In this document: positions 62,592-64,000 of the stretch, piece after piece | How positions within the stretch are numbered: position 1 is the stretch's first letter | Layout: each line of letters opens with the position of its first letter | Assembly: GCA_020638975.1 (NCBI GenBank) | Contig: JACKHN010000034.1 | Span: 1-64,000 of the forward strand | DNA: 64,000 nucleotides | Origin: Planctomycetaceae bacterium | Lineage (GTDB): Bacteria > Planctomycetota > Planctomycetia > Pirellulales > Pirellulaceae | Direction: 5' to 3' | Notes under the pieces: generated by a model | Told to the model about the DNA's origin: nothing | The model's input: the letters and a program-made list of their open reading frames with translations, nothing else | Database searches by the model: none | Translations under genes and position numbers: made by a program

Positions 62592-64000
62592 ATGAGTCGC
62601 ATGAAATTGGGACTGTTGTTAACCATCGTGGGAACGCTGTTCAGCGATGCTACCTTCGCGGACGATCTTGCAGTCAAGCCGATCGATTTTAACCGCGACA
62701 TTCGTTCGATCCTGTCAAACAAGTGCTTCACTTGCCACGGCCCGGACGAAGCAGAGCGGCAAGCAAGCCTGCGACTGGATACGCAAGCGGGAGCCATCAC
62801 GCCCGCGGACTCCGGCGACGTGGCAATCGTTCCAGGCAAACCTGAGCAAAGTGCGCTAATTGCGCGCATCAGCAGCGACGACGAAAGCGAACGCATGCCG
62901 CCGGCTGACTCCGGGAAGAAGCTTACTCCGAAAGAAGTTCAACTACTGTCGGATTGGGTGCAGCAAGGTGCAGCGTACTCGGCTCATTGGTCCTATATCA
63001 AGCCAGTTCGGCCCGAGTTGCCTACGCTGGCGTCGCATCAAGACTGGCCCAAGAACGAAATCGACCACTTTATCCTGGCTCGGTTACAGCAAGAGAAACT
63101 CGCTCCTTCTGCGGAAGCCGATCGATACGCGATTGTGCGACGTCTGTCGCTCGACCTGACCGGTCTGCCGCCAACGGTCGAAGAAGTCGATCAGTTCGTC
63201 AACGATCAGGATCCCCAAGCCTACGAGAATCTTGTCGATCGTTTACTGGAGAAGAAAGCGTACGGCGAGCATTGGGCGCGGATGTGGCTCGATTTGGCGC
63301 GCTATGCCGATTCGGCCGGCTATGCGGACGATCCGCCACGCACGATCTGGGGCTTTCGAGACTATGTCATTCGCTCGCTGAACGACAACAAGCCCTTCGA
63401 TCAATTCACCATCGAACAGATCGCCGGCGACCTGCTGCCTAACCCGACCGACGAGCAATTGATCGCGACTGCGTTTCATCGCAACACGCTGACCAACAAC
63501 GAAGGCGGCACGAACGATGAAGAGTATCGGAATGTCGCCGTCGTCGACCGGGTCAACACGACGATGGCTGTCTGGATGGGAACCACGATGGCATGTGCGC
63601 AGTGTCACACGCACAAGTACGACCCCATCACGCAGGAAGAATACTTCCGCTTCTTCGCGATTTTCAACAATTCCGAGGATGCGGATCGACGTGACGAGAG
63701 CCCATTGGTCGAGGTCTGGACGGACGAACAACGAAAGCAAGAATCCGATTGGAAGGAGGAAGTCGGAAGGCTGAAGGCGGAACTTGTTGCCGACTCGCCT
63801 GCATTGCGTGAAGCTCAAGCGGCTTGGGAAGCGAAAGTTGCGGCGGACGAGCGGCAAGCGGTAACGGGTCGCTTTGTGCGAGTTGAGATTGTCGATCGCG
63901 AAGAGTTTCTGTCGCTGGCCGAGGTGCAAGTTTTTCGAGGCGATGAAAACGTTGCCCGCAAAGGCAAGGCGACTCAATCAAGTACCGACTACGACGGCCC
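62592..64000 (+). CDS. PSD1-type cytochrome / DUF1549 protein, cut by window end
   Basis: The ATG at 62592 (MSRMKLGLLLTIVGTLFSDA) begins a signal peptide and the frame is open to the last base. The N-terminal PSD1 cytochrome domain carries CFTCHGPDEAERQAS near 45, then the Met side RMPPADSGKKL. DUF1549 follows (about 150-350: DHFILARLQQEKLAPS, RRLSLDLTGLPPT and ACAQCHTHKYDPI, a second CxxCH). Residues 430-470 start a discoidin-like module (GRFVRVEIVDREEFLSLAEV) similar to that in the giant protein at 53962. The expected DUF1553 half lies beyond the window. Such proteins belong to planctomycete periplasmic oxidation systems of unknown detail. Confidence 0.9.
   Translation, partial: MSRMKLGLLLTIVGTLFSDATFADDLAVKPIDFNRDIRSILSNKCFTCHGPDEAERQASLRLDTQAGAITPADSGDVAIVPGKPEQSALIARISSDDESERMPPADSGKKLTPKEVQLLSDWVQQGAAYSAHWSYIKPVRPELPTLASHQDWPKNEIDHFILARLQQEKLAPSAEADRYAIVRRLSLDLTGLPPTVEEVDQFVNDQDPQAYENLVDRLLEKKAYGEHWARMWLDLARYADSAGYADDPPRTIWGFRDYVIRSLNDNKPFDQFTIEQIAGDLLPNPTDEQLIATAFHRNTLTNNEGGTNDEEYRNVAVVDRVNTTMAVWMGTTMACAQCHTHKYDPITQEEYFRFFAIFNNSEDADRRDESPLVEVWTDEQRKQESDWKEEVGRLKAELVADSPALREAQAAWEAKVAADERQAVTGRFVRVEIVDREEFLSLAEVQVFRGDENVARKGKATQSSTDYDG

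Overview
The window looks like a chromosome segment of a planctomycete, most likely Pirellulales. Evidence is the company of genes: a secreted sulfatase, three very large secreted proteins with PVC-type haem-binding, DUF1549 or related domains, a Ser/Thr kinase fused to WD40 repeats, an FHA-GAF-PP2C phosphatase, ThuA and PQQ-propeller proteins, moderate GC, weak Shine-Dalgarno use, and many intergenic palindromes. No rRNA, tRNA or CRISPR array was seen.

Positions 1-19,600 are an accessory island. It holds two large serine recombinases (one decayed at 1154-3457, one intact at 15880-17913), a tyrosine integrase (18277-19425) and several HTH regulators. Between the recombinases, reading leftward on the minus strand, lie two cargo blocks. 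The right block is an intact tight operon DUF1257 - DUF2997 - TOPRIM (OLD-like) - Ycf46-like AAA+ ATPase - small protein. The left block is a ubiquitin-like conjugation module: a beta-grasp Ubl, an E2-like protein fused to a C-terminal domain with ten CxxC pairs, a JAB/JAMM protease, a ThiF/E1-like adenylyltransferase and an accessory protein. Apart from the E2 fusion, every member of the left block is broken by single-base frameshifts. So are the left recombinase, a winged-helix gene and a small HTH gene. Recognisable protein fragments continue in another frame, so the parts list can be recovered by reading across frames. The genes to the right are intact, so decay is confined to about 3-10 kb; an assembly problem at low coverage is the main alternative.

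Positions 19,600-64,000 are ordinary host chromosome with dispersed palindromes in many of the larger gaps. It holds a sulfatase and dimethylformamidase-like pair; a signalling cluster (FHA-GAF-SpoIIE phosphatase, CBS-HEPN protein, two Ser/Thr kinases, ABC-2 permease, lipoprotein, GGDEF protein); pyrB with a fused PyrI-like zinc domain; a type IV pilin-like protein, an aminotransferase and a large alpha/beta hydrolase; a lone secretin-domain protein, an MFS transporter, queD and bioA; then a run of secreted proteins (metallopeptidase, second alpha/beta hydrolase, PQQ propeller, ThuA, two giant PVC-type cytochrome proteins, and a DUF1549-type protein cut by the window end) suited to periplasmic breakdown of sugars or other organic matter.

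Functional names rest on motif reading only; no database search was run.
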